From positions 1-32,842 of the forward strand of contig JAJPHH010000181.1 of assembly GCA_021325385.1 (NCBI GenBank): a stretch of DNA of 32,842 nucleotides, written 5' to 3'. Positions within the stretch are counted from its first letter, which is position 1. The number at the start of each line of letters is the position of its first letter. Positions 22,782 to 31,660 of this stretch are shown here, piece by piece. A program made the translations under genes and the position numbers. The notes under the pieces are model-generated. The model saw only the letters and a program-made list of their open reading frames with translations, ran no database searches and was not told the origin of the DNA. The stretch comes from Alphaproteobacteria bacterium. Its GTDB lineage: Bacteria; Pseudomonadota; Alphaproteobacteria; Rhizobiales; Beijerinckiaceae.

Positions 22782-23744
22782 CTATTCTCGCGACGGCTTT
22801 CGTACCTCAGGGACGTCGCCGCGGACCCCTCCCGACTTCGCGAACCGCGTCACGTGGTCGATGAACGCCCGCAGCTTGGGAAGGGATTGCCTTCGTCCCG
22901 GATGGTAGAGGAAAACGCCGGGCGTGACCGGAGAAAGGGGCTCCAAAACAATCTGCAGCCGCCCGGACCGTACTGACGCGGCGGCGACCGGCTCGGGCGC
23001 CTGCGTAAGCCCTACCCCTTCTTCCGCGGCGCCGAGCAGCGTCGGATAATCGTTCGCGATCAGCGGCCCCGCCACGCTAATCTCAAGCGGCTTGCCCTGA
23101 TCGATGAAACTCCAGGGCGCGACAGCGCCGTTCGAGCGGCGCAGGCGTAGGCAGGCGTGGGCCTTTAGATCGTCGACGCGATGCGGCGCGCCGCGCCGCT
23201 CGAGATAGGCTGGCGAGCCGACCACGACGAAGCGGAATGGCGGCGTGAGCCGCACCGCGACCATATCCGCCTCGATGAATTGCCCGAGGCGAATGCCTGC
23301 ATCGAAGCCCTCTGCGACGAGATCGACCAGCTCCTCGCTGGCCGCGATCTCGAGTTCGACCTCGGGATAGGCCTGGCAGAATGAAGCGATCACCGGCCGC
23401 AGGATCAGCGACACGACGCCGCGCGGCACCGAAAGGCGCAAAAGCCCGGTCGGCCGCTCGCCAATGTCGCGCGCCGCGGCGCCGGCGGCGAGCAATTCGT
23501 CAAAGGCGGGCGCGGCGCGTTCCAGGAAGCGTCGGCCCGCCTCCGTCAGGCCGACGCTGCGCGTGGTGCGCGCGAGCAGGGCCGCGCCGATCCTGGCTTC
23601 CAGGCTGCGCACCGCCTGGCTCAGCGCCGACGGCGTAACGCCGAGCTCGGCCGCCGCCCGCCGAAAGCTGCGATGCCGCGCCACGCTCAGAAAGGCTTCC
23701 ACGCCGTCGAGCGCGCTGCGCCGAACTGTGAAGTTCCGCTTCAT
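22782..23744 (-). CDS. LysR-family transcriptional regulator
   Basis: This 320-residue regulator has the winged helix at about residues 10-70 (RRAAAELGVTPSALSQAV) and the LysR substrate-binding domain. The effector domain includes LRLSVPRGVVSLIL, GFDAGIRLG and VGSPAYLERRG. The C-terminal end with HPGRRQSLPKLRAFIDHV is typical of a broad group that controls small efflux, quinone or hydrolase genes. The ATG at 23744 fits the family start although the ribosome-binding site is weak. It is divergent from the hydrolase-methyltransferase-membrane protein operon, separated by only 75 bp, and is its likely regulator. Confidence 0.9.
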   Translation of the reverse strand: MKRNFTVRRSALDGVEAFLSVARHRSFRRAAAELGVTPSALSQAVRSLEARIGAALLARTTRSVGLTEAGRRFLERAAPAFDELLAAGAAARDIGERPTGLLRLSVPRGVVSLILRPVIASFCQAYPEVELEIAASEELVDLVAEGFDAGIRLGQFIEADMVAVRLTPPFRFVVVGSPAYLERRGAPHRVDDLKAHACLRLRRSNGAVAPWSFIDQGKPLEISVAGPLIANDYPTLLGAAEEGVGLTQAPEPVAAASVRSGRLQIVLEPLSPVTPGVFLYHPGRRQSLPKLRAFIDHVTRFAKSGGVRGDVPEVRKPSRE

Positions 23745-23757
23745 AGGTCGTCCAGAT

Positions 23758-23768
23758 TATCGCGGATA
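23758..23768. promoter_or_regulatory. Possible LysR half-site pair between divergent genes
   Basis: TATC-GCG-GATA is a short interrupted palindrome in the 75-bp gap between the LysR gene and the hydrolase operon. LysR boxes are often imperfect palindromes of this spacing. The arms are only four bases, so this is weak. Confidence 0.2.
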
Positions 23769-23819
23769 GCGCATCACCGGAAGCGCGCCTAGCTTCAGGG
23801 CCTGGCAGGAGCGGCGGTC

Positions 23820-24854
23820 ATGACGACGAGCAGTATAGGTTCAGCAAAACTCGGCCCAGCTGCGCGCGCTGCGGCGTCCGACGCCGCCAGAGACGAGCTG
23901 TCGGCCTGGTACGCCGGCGGCGAACGGCGGCCCTATGACCCGCCGCGCCGCGCCATGGGCGCGGGCGAGCGTTCGCTGCGAATCTTCGTCCGACGCGAGG
24001 GCGACGCCGCGCGCGCCGCCAGCTTTCTGCCTGGTTTCCCGGACGGCTCGAGCGGTTGGGCCAATGTGCTTCGCTACCTGCCGAACGCCGAGGCAACGCC
24101 AAAGCTGTTCCTTGATTACGTCGGCATGGGCGATTCCGACACGCCCAATGACGACTATCGCTTCTCGACGGCGGAGCGCACGGATCTCGTCGAGGCGCTA
24201 TGGCGCGAACTCGGCGTCCAATCGACGACGCTCGTCGCCTTCGACTTCTCTTCGCTGGTCGCGCTCGAGCACCTGCGCCGCAGGCTTGAACGCGCGGCGC
24301 GCGGCGAGCCGGAGGGCGGTCCCGAAATCCGCGGCGTCTTCATCTTCAATGGCGGCCTCTTCACGGACGGCCATTCGCATCCCTGGTGGACGACGCCGAT
24401 CCTGCGGCGGCTGCCGGCCCGGTCGGGTCCGATCTTCGCCTCGCAATCTTTCGGCATGTTCATGTTGTTGGGCGGCGTCATGTGGTCGCGCCGGTTCGCC
24501 GGACGTATTGTAGCCGGGCGGCGGGTCTATGAGTCGCTGCGCCGCCGCGACGGCATGTCGTACCTCAGCCGGGCGGCTGGCTTCGCCGCGGACCACAAGG
24601 CGCAAGGCGAACGTCTCGATTTCGGCCGCCTCTACCTGGCCTGGCGCGACCGCGTTCCCTTCTTAATCGGCGGCAGCGCGGATGACGCGTTCGAACATCG
24701 CCAGGTCGACCTCGCCGAGCGGCGCCTCGCCCGCTTCGGCCTCGAGATCGTCCGTCTGCCCGGCGGCCATATGACGACAGACGAAGCGCCGGACGCTCTG
24801 GCGGCGCTGATCGCGCGCTTTGAGCAAACGCTCGCCCGGCCAGCCTCGCCATAG
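23820..24854 (+). CDS. Alpha/beta hydrolase with Asp nucleophile (haloalkane dehalogenase/epoxide hydrolase-like)
   Basis: This 344-residue protein has the alpha/beta-hydrolase fold. The oxyanion-hole region is LPGFPDGSSGW (70-80), followed by LDYVGMGDSD. The nucleophile elbow reads LVAFDFSS, placing Asp142 where esterases have Ser; that is the arrangement of dehalogenases and epoxide hydrolases. The catalytic His is probably His317 (LPGGHMTTDEAP), with Asp288 or Asp289 nearby. CAGGAG lies about ten bases before the ATG. It is the first gene of a three-gene operon divergent from a LysR regulator. The substrate is unknown. The first 45 residues are atypical and may form a small extension. Confidence 0.8.
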   Translation: MTTSSIGSAKLGPAARAAASDAARDELSAWYAGGERRPYDPPRRAMGAGERSLRIFVRREGDAARAASFLPGFPDGSSGWANVLRYLPNAEATPKLFLDYVGMGDSDTPNDDYRFSTAERTDLVEALWRELGVQSTTLVAFDFSSLVALEHLRRRLERAARGEPEGGPEIRGVFIFNGGLFTDGHSHPWWTTPILRRLPARSGPIFASQSFGMFMLLGGVMWSRRFAGRIVAGRRVYESLRRRDGMSYLSRAAGFAADHKAQGERLDFGRLYLAWRDRVPFLIGGSADDAFEHRQVDLAERRLARFGLEIVRLPGGHMTTDEAPDALAALIARFEQTLARPASP

Positions 24855-24896
24855 AGCCGCTGCCGACGGCCGATCATTCTGAGAGGAGAAGTCGAA

Positions 24897-25712
24897 ATGT
24901 CCACTTTCGACAATGTGCGTGACCATTATCGCGCGACGGGCCTTGCTGAGCGGCTGAAGGCGGCGCTCGCCGCTCTAGGGCCGGAGGATCAGCGGCTCGC
25001 GCCGCAGCAACTCGCCGCTCTCGACCAGTTTCATACGCGCGGCCTCGCCGCGACCGCCGAACTCGCCAAATTGGCCGGGATCGACGCCGGCATGTCGGTT
25101 CTGGACGTGGGCGCTGGCGTCGGCGGGCCGGCGCGCTTTGTCGCGGCGACCTGTGGCTGCCGGGTGACGGGAATCGACCTCAGCGAAGCCTTCGTCGACG
25201 CCGCGCGCTATCTCACCGCGCGGACGGGACAGTCCGGACAAGCGACGTTCGAGGTCGGGGACGCGCTGAACCTTCCTTTCGGCGACAAGAGTTTCGACGT
25301 CGCGCTCCTGCAGCATGTGGCGATGAACATCGCCGATCGCGCGCGGCTCTATAGCGAGATCCGGCGCGTGCTGAAGTCCGGCGGCAAGTTTGCGACATTC
25401 GACATCGTATCGAAGGAAGGCGAGCCGCTTTATCCGGTCCCCTGGGCGCGCTCTCCGGCGACAAGCTTCCTCCTCGCCGCCGCCGCGACGCGCGATGCGA
25501 TCGAAGCGGCCGGTTTCCGCAGCCTGATTTGGCAAGACGATACCGAGCCGGCCAAGGCCTGGTTCGCCGAACTCCGCGCATCGGGCCCGCCGCCTTCGCC
25601 CAATCTTGGCGTGGTCATGGGGCCGGATGTCGCGCAACTCGCCCAGAATTTGGGACGAAGCCTTGCTGAAGGCCGGCTCGGCGTTTTGACCGCAATGTTC
25701 GAGGCCGTCTGA
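24897..25712 (+). CDS. SAM-dependent methyltransferase (class I, glycine/sarcosine methyltransferase-like)
   Basis: This 271-residue cytoplasmic methyltransferase shows motif I VLDVGAGVGGPA (68-79), the ribose-binding acidic residue Asp94 (TGIDLS), motif II-like EVGDALNLPFGD and the post-motif phrase LLQHVAMNI. The conserved RVLKSGGKFATFDIV follows. The N-terminal YRATGLAERL helix is typical of the group including sarcosine/dimethylglycine and cyclopropane/ubiquinone methyltransferases. A GAGAGGAGAAG site lies directly upstream of the ATG. It is 42 bp after the hydrolase and 12 bp before a membrane protein gene. The acceptor is not evident; a small metabolite or an alcohol is plausible. Confidence 0.85.
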   Translation: MSTFDNVRDHYRATGLAERLKAALAALGPEDQRLAPQQLAALDQFHTRGLAATAELAKLAGIDAGMSVLDVGAGVGGPARFVAATCGCRVTGIDLSEAFVDAARYLTARTGQSGQATFEVGDALNLPFGDKSFDVALLQHVAMNIADRARLYSEIRRVLKSGGKFATFDIVSKEGEPLYPVPWARSPATSFLLAAAATRDAIEAAGFRSLIWQDDTEPAKAWFAELRASGPPPSPNLGVVMGPDVAQLAQNLGRSLAEGRLGVLTAMFEAV

Positions 25713-25724
25713 GAGGAGGGCGAA

Positions 25725-26261
25725 ATGTCGCCGGCGACCATCTTCCAAATCCATCTCGTCCTCGGCTACGTCCCGTGGCTGTTTTGCTTCTGGACGTATT
25801 TCTGGCCCCGGCTCAAGGCGATGGATCCGGTCGAGGCGCAGCGCGCCATCGCGACGCTGCACAGTTTCCGCTTTTTCGGGCTCGTCTTGATCCTTCCAGG
25901 ATTTGTCGGCCCTGATCTGCCGGCGGGCTTCGCCACATTCGCCGCCTATGGCGACTTCGCAACCGGCCTGCTCGCGATGGCGGCGCTCCTCGCGATAAGG
26001 ATACGTCCGCTCTTTTGGTCGTTCGTCGTCGCGTTCAACGCGGTCGGCGCGACCGACATTCTCGTCGATTATTACCACGGCGACCAGATCGGCCTGCCGT
26101 CGCTCGCCGGAGAACTCGGCGCCGCCTATGCGATTCCGATCATCTACGTTCCGTTGCTGATGATCTCCCATCTCGCCGCATTCTATTTGCTGGCGCAGGG
26201 CTTAAGACGGCCCGGGCTTACTGAGACTGCGACGATGCGCGGCGAAGCGCGCATGCGCTGA
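25725..26261 (+). CDS. Five-helix membrane protein of unknown function
   Basis: This 178-residue protein shows five hydrophobic segments at about residues 6-27, 48-66, 70-92, 96-112 and 130-155. Short charged loops and a basic C-terminal tail separate or follow them. The first helix contains HLVLGYVPWLFCFWTYFW, and a conserved-looking DILVDYYHGDQIG loop sits between helices 4 and 5. I do not recognise a transporter or enzyme family. GAGAGGAGG lies 6-9 bases before the ATG at 25725, 12 bases after the methyltransferase stop, so it is co-transcribed. It could export or sense the product of the operon, but that is inference only. Confidence 0.75.
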   Translation: MSPATIFQIHLVLGYVPWLFCFWTYFWPRLKAMDPVEAQRAIATLHSFRFFGLVLILPGFVGPDLPAGFATFAAYGDFATGLLAMAALLAIRIRPLFWSFVVAFNAVGATDILVDYYHGDQIGLPSLAGELGAAYAIPIIYVPLLMISHLAAFYLLAQGLRRPGLTETATMRGEARMR

Positions 26262-26354
26262 CCGTTCGAACGGAAGTACGATCCGATGCAGCGGGTTAAC
26301 GGCGATAAATTGCGGGCGGCGCCGCGCCGCCCGGCTGTCGCGTCCGCGCGCCGG

Positions 26355-27925
26355 TCATGAAAAAAGCCGGAACCTTCGCTTCTCCGGCGGCCCCTCGGCG
26401 CCCGGATCGTCGGGCGGGCTGGGCGGCGGCAGATCGAACCCAGCGCGCGCGGCGAGCGGCTCGACGTTCTTTTGCGTCTCCTGCTCTTGTTGCGCGACCG
26501 GTTCGTCTTTCAAGTCCTGTTTCGGCTCTTCCTTCGGCGCGGCTGGCGGCGGCTCCGCTTCCGCAGCCGGGGCCTCCGCCACATGCTCGATCATCGCCGG
26601 CTCGCTCCGCTCAGGCGGCGGCTCGCTCGGCGCGCTCAGACGCTCATCGGGCGTGCGCCAGACGAACGCGTCGAGCTTCCCGCTCGGCGAGGCGGGCGCC
26701 CAGACGTCGCTGATGATCCCGTCCGCGATCCAGGCCGGATCGTGCGGCGCGCGCGAGGCGCGCGCCAGCCATTCGCGCACCGCGCCCGGCGCGCCGCCTT
26801 CGGTCTCCTCGAGATCGGCCATCAACAGACAGACCCGCCGCGTCGGGCGGCTCGGCGCGTCGGCGCCGATCAACGGCGCGATCGCTTCGCGCGCCGCTTT
26901 GAAGTCGCGCGCCTCCAGCGCGGCGCGCGCGACAGTCAGGCGGCTTTCCGGATCGTTCGGCGCGACGCGGGCGAGCGCCTTGGCGCGGACGAGCCGATCG
27001 CTCGCCGAATCGCCCGGCCGCAGGCGAAGGTACGCCGCGGCGAGATCGGGATGGGGCGTCTTGGCGTATGTCGTCTCGATGATTCTCGACGCGCGCCGAT
27101 AATCGCCTCCGGCCGCGAGCAGGCGGCCGGCCAAAGCCGCAGCCGGCGTGAGATCGGGCGCGAGGCGCACAGCCTCCTGCGCCAAAGCGAGCGCGGCCTG
27201 CGGCTCGCGGTCGGCGCGTTCCTGCGCCATCGCCGTCTTCAGCACGGCGCGCCAGCGATTGGCGGTCGGCTTGTCGATCAGATGCGCGGCGGCGTTGCTT
27301 TCGACGGTCGCCAGCGCGCCGGCCCAGTCGCCCGCCGCCGCGCGGTGATCGAGCATCGCCTGCCCGGCCCAGGGCAAGGCCGCATGTCTGCTCGCCTCGG
27401 CGGCGTATTTCAGCGCTTCGGCGTGATCGCCGCGCCGGCGCGCCTCGAGGTGGAGCCCGCGCAGGCCGAGCGTGTGGGTGTGCTCCTTGCCGAGCATGTC
27501 TCTGAACGCCGCCTCGGCCGCGGCGCGGTCGCCGGCGAGTTGCGCGGCTTGGGCGCGCAAAAGATGCGCCAGCGGCTCGTCGCCGATCAGGCGATGCGCC
27601 TCCGCGGCGTGGCGGCGCGCGGCGCGCGCATCGCCGGCGCCGACCGCGATCATGCCGCGCGACAAAGCCGCGATCCCTTTCTCGCGCCGGCGCCCCGTCG
27701 CGCCAGCGTGACCAGCGAGGGAATGCGGAAGACGAAGCGGATGATTCCCCAGAGAATCGCGATTACGACGGCCAGCGCGACGACGACGCCGAGCGCGACC
27801 GAGGCCGAGGCTTCGATCCGATAGCCGCCCCAGGTCAGCACGACTTGGCCGGGATGATCGGCAAGCCAGGCCAGGCCGAGCGCGGCGAGGCAGAGCAGAC
27901 CCAAGAAGATCAGCAAGCGTACCAT
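26355..27925 (-). pseudogene. hemY: hemY, haem-biosynthesis membrane protein with a one-base frameshift
   Basis: The ATG at 27925 opens the HemY N-terminus (MVRLLIFLGLLCLAALGLAW), with two membrane helices at about 1-22 and 40-63, and GGAG five bases upstream. After LARR at residue 77 this frame degenerates and stops at 27650. The neighbouring frame carries the rest: RREKGIAALSRGMIAVGAGD, then TPR-like repeats, and WAPASPSGKLDAFVW. Adding one base in the run of four C at 27693-27696 (plus strand) would give LARRGRRREKG and a 523-residue HemY of normal length. Either the sequence has an error here or the gene is truly broken. The Pro/Glu/Gln-rich tail is common in this group. HemY is linked to tetrapyrrole synthesis but has no proven enzymatic role in alphaproteobacteria. 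Confidence 0.85.
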
Positions 27926-27993
27926 TCAATCTCCGAGGCCGGTGAGCGGCCGAGCCGCGTTAGCGAGCGACGCGCCAAAGGCGACGGGCCACG

Positions 27994-29235
27994 CTATTGC
28001 TTGTCGCTCGACGCGAGTTTCGTCATCGCGTCGTTCAAGACGCCTTGCGCGGCCGCTTCGGCGGCAAGCCGCGCCTGAGCCGAGGCGGCCCAGGCTTGCG
28101 AAGCCTTTCTCGCAGGCTCCGGCCAGCGCGACCAGAGCGCCATGGCGCGGGCGACGTCGCCGCGATCGAGCGCGGCCGCGATTTGCGACGAGATCGCCGC
28201 CGGATCGTCGCCCTGAACCTCGCCGACCGGCGTGATCTTCACGACCTTGCTCATATTGCTCATCAGCCGGTCCATCACGCCGCCGCCTGGCGGCTGGGCG
28301 GCGGCCTGCAACGCATCGGGCGCGACCTTGGCGAAGCCGGCGGCGAGCGCGGCGGCGGTCGGCGCGCCTTTCTCGGCGAAAGGCTTCAGCGCTGCAATCT
28401 TTGCCGGGTCGGCGCCGAGCCGCTCCAGCGCGTTCTCTTCCGCGGGGTACGGCGCGCCCGAAGCAAGGCGCGCGGCGACCGCTTCGGCGGCGACCGCCAA
28501 TCCTGTGGGATCCGCCTTCCGAGCCGGACCGTTTTCGGGCGCGACTCGCGTCTCGTTCTTTGGCGCGGCGAGCGCCGCCTCGACCTTGGCGAGCCGGTCT
28601 TCGATCACGGAGAGGTCCTGGCCGCTCTGCGCCGGTTGCGGCGTCGCGCTCTCGAGTTTCTTCACGCGCTCGTCGAGCGCGTTCAAATCGGCCGCGGAAG
28701 CAGCGGCGACATTCGCTTTTTGCTCGAGCGATGCGGCGGCCTTGTTCGCCAAAGCGACCGCCTTGGCGGCGTCGGACCGCGCCGCCTGGCTGTCGCTTTG
28801 CGCGGCTTTGATCGCGTCCGCGTTGGCCTTGGCGTTTTGCGCGGCGGATTCCAAGGCCGAGACTCGGCGACCGAGATCGGCGATCGGCGCGTCGACGGCG
28901 GCGATGCGTTCGCTCAGCCCGGCGTCGGCGTTGACGGCTCCGAGCCAGAAGACGATCGCCGCCGCGCCTGCGCCGACGACGCCGCCAAGCGCGGCTGCAG
29001 CAAACAGCCACGACTGGCGATGCGGAGCGGACGAACCCGTTCGATCGCCCGGCGGGACCGGCTGCTTGTCGGATTCAGGCGGCTCCGGATCGGACCGTTC
29101 TCGACTGGCGGCGGCGGCTGCTTCGTCGTGATTCGTCGCTTCGCCTTCGATGATCGGCGGCTCGCCGCGCTTATCGCGATTGGGCGCGCCGGCGGCCTCG
29201 GGCTGGAGCCGTCGCTGCTCGTTTTCGTCCGCCAT
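27994..29235 (-). CDS. Mitofilin/Mic60-like inner-membrane protein (COG4223)
   Basis: This 413-residue protein is the alphaproteobacterial homologue of mitochondrial Mic60, also annotated HemX-like. It has a polar N-terminal part, one membrane helix at about 75-100 (SWLFAAAALGGVVGAGAAAI), an Ala-rich coiled coil from about 105 to 235, and a C-terminal mitofilin signature (about 300-413). In phototrophic and methanotrophic alphaproteobacteria such proteins shape intracytoplasmic membranes (established for Mic60 homologues). The ATG at 29235 has GAGAGG five bases upstream; a TTG directly before it is not needed. It lies between wrbA and hemY in the hem operon. Confidence 0.88.
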   Translation of the reverse strand: MADENEQRRLQPEAAGAPNRDKRGEPPIIEGEATNHDEAAAAASRERSDPEPPESDKQPVPPGDRTGSSAPHRQSWLFAAAALGGVVGAGAAAIVFWLGAVNADAGLSERIAAVDAPIADLGRRVSALESAAQNAKANADAIKAAQSDSQAARSDAAKAVALANKAAASLEQKANVAAASAADLNALDERVKKLESATPQPAQSGQDLSVIEDRLAKVEAALAAPKNETRVAPENGPARKADPTGLAVAAEAVAARLASGAPYPAEENALERLGADPAKIAALKPFAEKGAPTAAALAAGFAKVAPDALQAAAQPPGGGVMDRLMSNMSKVVKITPVGEVQGDDPAAISSQIAAALDRGDVARAMALWSRWPEPARKASQAWAASAQARLAAEAAAQGVLNDAMTKLASSDKQ

Positions 29236-29302
29236 CAACCTCTCGCCTCTTTGACGTCCCTCCTATAGGCGAGGCGGGGAGGGAAGGAAACGGGCGGGCC
29301 TT

Positions 29303-29902
29303 TTACGCGCTCAGCTTGGCGGCGATCCTCGCGACATGCGCCGCCTGATAGCGCGCCGCCTCGAGTTCGACGGCGCTGGGCCGCCGCGAACCGTCTTGGC
29401 CCGCAATGGTCGAAGCGCCATAAGGCGAGCCGCCTTTGATCTCGTCCAGCCCCGATTGGCCGGCGAAGGCGTAAGGCAAGCCGACAATGACCATGCCGAG
29501 ATGCAACAGCGTCGGAATGAAGGTGAGGATCGTCGATTCCTGTCCGCCATGCTGGGTCGCCGAAGAGCAGAACACCGAGCCGACCTTGCCGACCAGACTG
29601 TTCTTGAGCCAAAGCCCGCCGGCCTGGTCGAGAAAATTGCGCATCTGCCCGGCCATGTTGCCGAAGCGCGTCGGCGTGCCGAAAAGAATCCCGTCGTAAT
29701 TCGCCAGATCGTTGACCGAGGCGACCGGCGCGGGCTGGTCGAGCTTGAAATGCGCCGCTTTGGCGACGTCGGGCGGCACGGTCTCGGGCGCGCGCTTGAC
29801 GTCGGCCGTCGCGCCCGCCGAGCGCGCGCCTTCAGCGGCCGCCATCGCCATGGCTTCGATATGGCCGTAGCTCGAATAATAGAGGACCAGCACCTTGGCC
29901 AT
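29303..29902 (-). CDS. wrbA: NAD(P)H:quinone oxidoreductase, WrbA
   Basis: This 199-residue flavodoxin-like protein reduces quinones by two electrons and protects against oxidative stress. The FMN phosphate loop is [12 protein letters not shown] (9-20). The conserved [16 protein letters not shown] and [11 protein letters not shown] are the FMN and active-site loops of WrbA. The C-terminal block [10 protein letters not shown] is also typical. The size is the family norm. It lies 34 bp after hemD and 67 bp before the mic60-like gene on the same strand, so it is in the hem operon. A role in redox balance during haem or membrane synthesis is inference. Confidence 0.93.
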   Translation of the reverse strand: MAKVLVLYYSSYGHIEAMAMAAAEGARSAGATADVKRAPETVPPDVAKAAHFKLDQPAPVASVNDLANYDGILFGTPTRFGNMAGQMRNFLDQAGGLWLKNSLVGKVGSVFCSSATQHGGQESTILTFIPTLLHLGMVIVGLPYAFAGQSGLDEIKGGSPYGASTIAGQDGSRRPSAVELEAARYQAAHVARIAAKLSA

Positions 29903-29936
29903 GAGAGCCTCCTCGAAGATCGCGAACTCAAACGCG

Positions 29937-30650
29937 TCAGCGCGCGCCGGCGTTCTGTTTAAGCGCTTCGAAAAGGCCGGCTTCGGTCGGTTTCGCCGCG
30001 ACGACGACGTTCACGGCGCCGGCTTGGCGCAGCGGCTCGGCCGCATTTTCCGATATGCATATGTGCAGGGCCGAGCGCAGCTTTTCGGCCAAATTCGCTT
30101 TATTTGCGAGACCGACGACGATTTCCGCGCTGCGCCGGGAATAGTAGAGAGCGGCGTCGCTTGTCGAGAATGCGTCCGCCTCTTCCGCGCTCCACGCCTC
30201 GCGCGCTTGCGCTTCATAGATTTCGCACAGCGCGACTTTGTGGCCGGCCGCGGCGAGCGCGGCCTCGATATCGCCCGTGCGGTCGCGGCCGGCCAGGTAG
30301 AGCACGCGAGACTTCTGCGGCAGCCGGTCGCAGACCAAGGCGGCGAGAGTCGCTGCGCCCGGCGCGATGGCGCGCGGCGCCGGCAAGCCGATCCGCGAGG
30401 CGACCTCGGCCGTGCGCTCGCCGACCACATAAAGCGGCAGCGAAGCGAGCTTGGCGTAACGCTCCGGCGCCAGGACGGTGAAAGCAGCGGCGCTGGTCGC
30501 GATCAGAGCGTCAAACGAACCTTCAGGCGGCGTCGCGCCGGTGGCGCGGATCGACAAAGCTGGCGCGAAAAGCGGCGTGAAGCCAAGCGCGGTCAGCCGC
30601 TTGGCGGCGGCTGCCGCGTCCTCGCTCGATCGGGTGAGAACGACCCGCAT
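29937..30650 (-). CDS. hemD: Uroporphyrinogen-III synthase
   Basis: This 237-residue enzyme closes hydroxymethylbilane to uroporphyrinogen III. The two-domain fold is suggested by [16 protein letters not shown] at the start, [26 protein letters not shown] and [27 protein letters not shown] and [15 protein letters not shown] follow later. The sequence family is weakly conserved, so the neighbour hemC is important support: hemD starts six bases after the hemC stop. The length is normal for alphaproteobacteria. Confidence 0.92.
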   Translation of the reverse strand: MRVVLTRSSEDAAAAAKRLTALGFTPLFAPALSIRATGATPPEGSFDALIATSAAAFTVLAPERYAKLASLPLYVVGERTAEVASRIGLPAPRAIAPGAATLAALVCDRLPQKSRVLYLAGRDRTGDIEAALAAAGHKVALCEIYEAQAREAWSAEEADAFSTSDAALYYSRRSAEIVVGLANKANLAEKLRSALHICISENAAEPLRQAGAVNVVVAAKPTEAGLFEALKQNAGAR

Positions 30651-30656
30651 GACGGC

Positions 30657-31580
30657 TCAACGCGCCAGGAGCAAAGTCGGCGCTTTTGCGCGAATCTCTT
30701 CGCCCGCTTCGGCGCCGATCCGTTCGGCGTCGTCGCTCGCGCCCTCGCCCTCGGCCTCCGCCCATTGCCGCCCATCGGGCGACAGCGCCATGCCTCGGAA
30801 TGAAAGCCGGCCACCGACCAGCCGCGCATGCCCGGCGATCGGCGTCCGGCAGGAGCCGTCGAGCTTGGCGAGGAAGGCACGCTCGGCAGCAAGCGCGATG
30901 CCTGTCGACGCGTCCAGGACGGGCGCCAGCATTTCGGCGATTCGGCGATCGCCGCGCCGCGCCGTAAGCGCGATCGCGCCCTGGCCGACGGCCGGCAGGA
31001 ACTCGTCCGTCTCCAGAATCGCCGCGGCGCGCCGCTCGAGACCGAGCCGTTTGAGCCCCGCCAAAGCCAGCAGCGTAAGATCGAACTCGCCTTGCTCCAC
31101 CTTGCGCAAGCGCGTCTCGACATTCCCGCGCAGCAAGCCGACCTCGAGATCGGGCCGCACGCGCAACGCCATGGCCTGGCGGCGCGCCGAGGCCGAACCG
31201 AGCCGAGCGCCTTGCGGCAGATCAGCCAAACGCGCGGCTTTGCCGGAAATCAGCGCGTCGCGCGCGTCCTCGCGCGGCGGACAGCCGACGATGACGATCC
31301 CCTCGGGAAGGAGAGTCTGCACGTCCTTGGCCGAATGGATCGCGCAATCGATCGCGCCGGCGAGCAGGGCTTCGTCCAGCTCCTTCGTGAACAAGCCTTT
31401 GCCGCCTGCTTCGGCCAGCTGGCGGTCGACGATCTTGTCGCCAGTCGTCCGGATCGCGACGATCTCGAGGTCGCTCGCCGCGACGCCGGAAGCGGCGGCG
31501 ATACGTTCACAGACTTGTCGCGTCTGCGCCAAGGCGAGCGGCGAGCCGCGCGAGCCGACTTTCAAAAAGGGGGTCGCCAT
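30657..31580 (-). CDS. hemC: Porphobilinogen deaminase (hydroxymethylbilane synthase)
   Basis: This 307-residue enzyme condenses four porphobilinogens to hydroxymethylbilane. The dipyrromethane cofactor attaches at Cys244 (LDGSCRTPIAG), and the catalytic Asp86 sits in HSAKDV. The N-terminal KVGSRGSPLALAQT and the LPQGARLGSASARR motif are standard. It is the first gene of the minus-strand operon hemC-hemD-wrbA-mic60-hemY and is divergent from tsaD, 80 bp away. The ATG at 31580 gives the usual family start. Confidence 0.97.
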   Translation of the reverse strand: MATPFLKVGSRGSPLALAQTRQVCERIAAASGVAASDLEIVAIRTTGDKIVDRQLAEAGGKGLFTKELDEALLAGAIDCAIHSAKDVQTLLPEGIVIVGCPPREDARDALISGKAARLADLPQGARLGSASARRQAMALRVRPDLEVGLLRGNVETRLRKVEQGEFDLTLLALAGLKRLGLERRAAAILETDEFLPAVGQGAIALTARRGDRRIAEMLAPVLDASTGIALAAERAFLAKLDGSCRTPIAGHARLVGGRLSFRGMALSPDGRQWAEAEGEGASDDAERIGAEAGEEIRAKAPTLLLAR

Positions 31581-31613
31581 GGCGCTCCAAAACGACTATT
31601 CGCGGAACGAAAG

Positions 31614-31619
31614 AGTATA
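31614..31619 (-). promoter_or_regulatory. Candidate -10 box of the hemC operon
   Basis: The reverse strand reads TATACT here, 33 bases before the hemC start, in the 80-bp gap shared with tsaD. The hexamer 17 bases upstream on that strand (TTACGC) is a poor -35. The box is a good match but the promoter as a whole is uncertain. Confidence 0.35.
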
Positions 31620-31660
31620 GGGGGCGGGGACAGCGCGCGTAAGCGGCAACCGGTTTTCTT

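Noticed and set aside
24975..26171. 398-codon minus-strand frame opposite the methyltransferase and membrane protein
   Set aside because: Antisense shadow of two genes with good ribosome-binding sites and clear motifs or helices.
26472..27824. 450-codon plus-strand frame opposite hemY
   Set aside because: Arg-rich shadow of hemY; the TPR-like HemY sequence on the minus strand is convincing.
27997..29268. 423-codon plus-strand frame opposite the mic60-like gene
   Set aside because: Shadow frame; the minus-strand protein has the membrane helix and coiled coil expected of Mic60.
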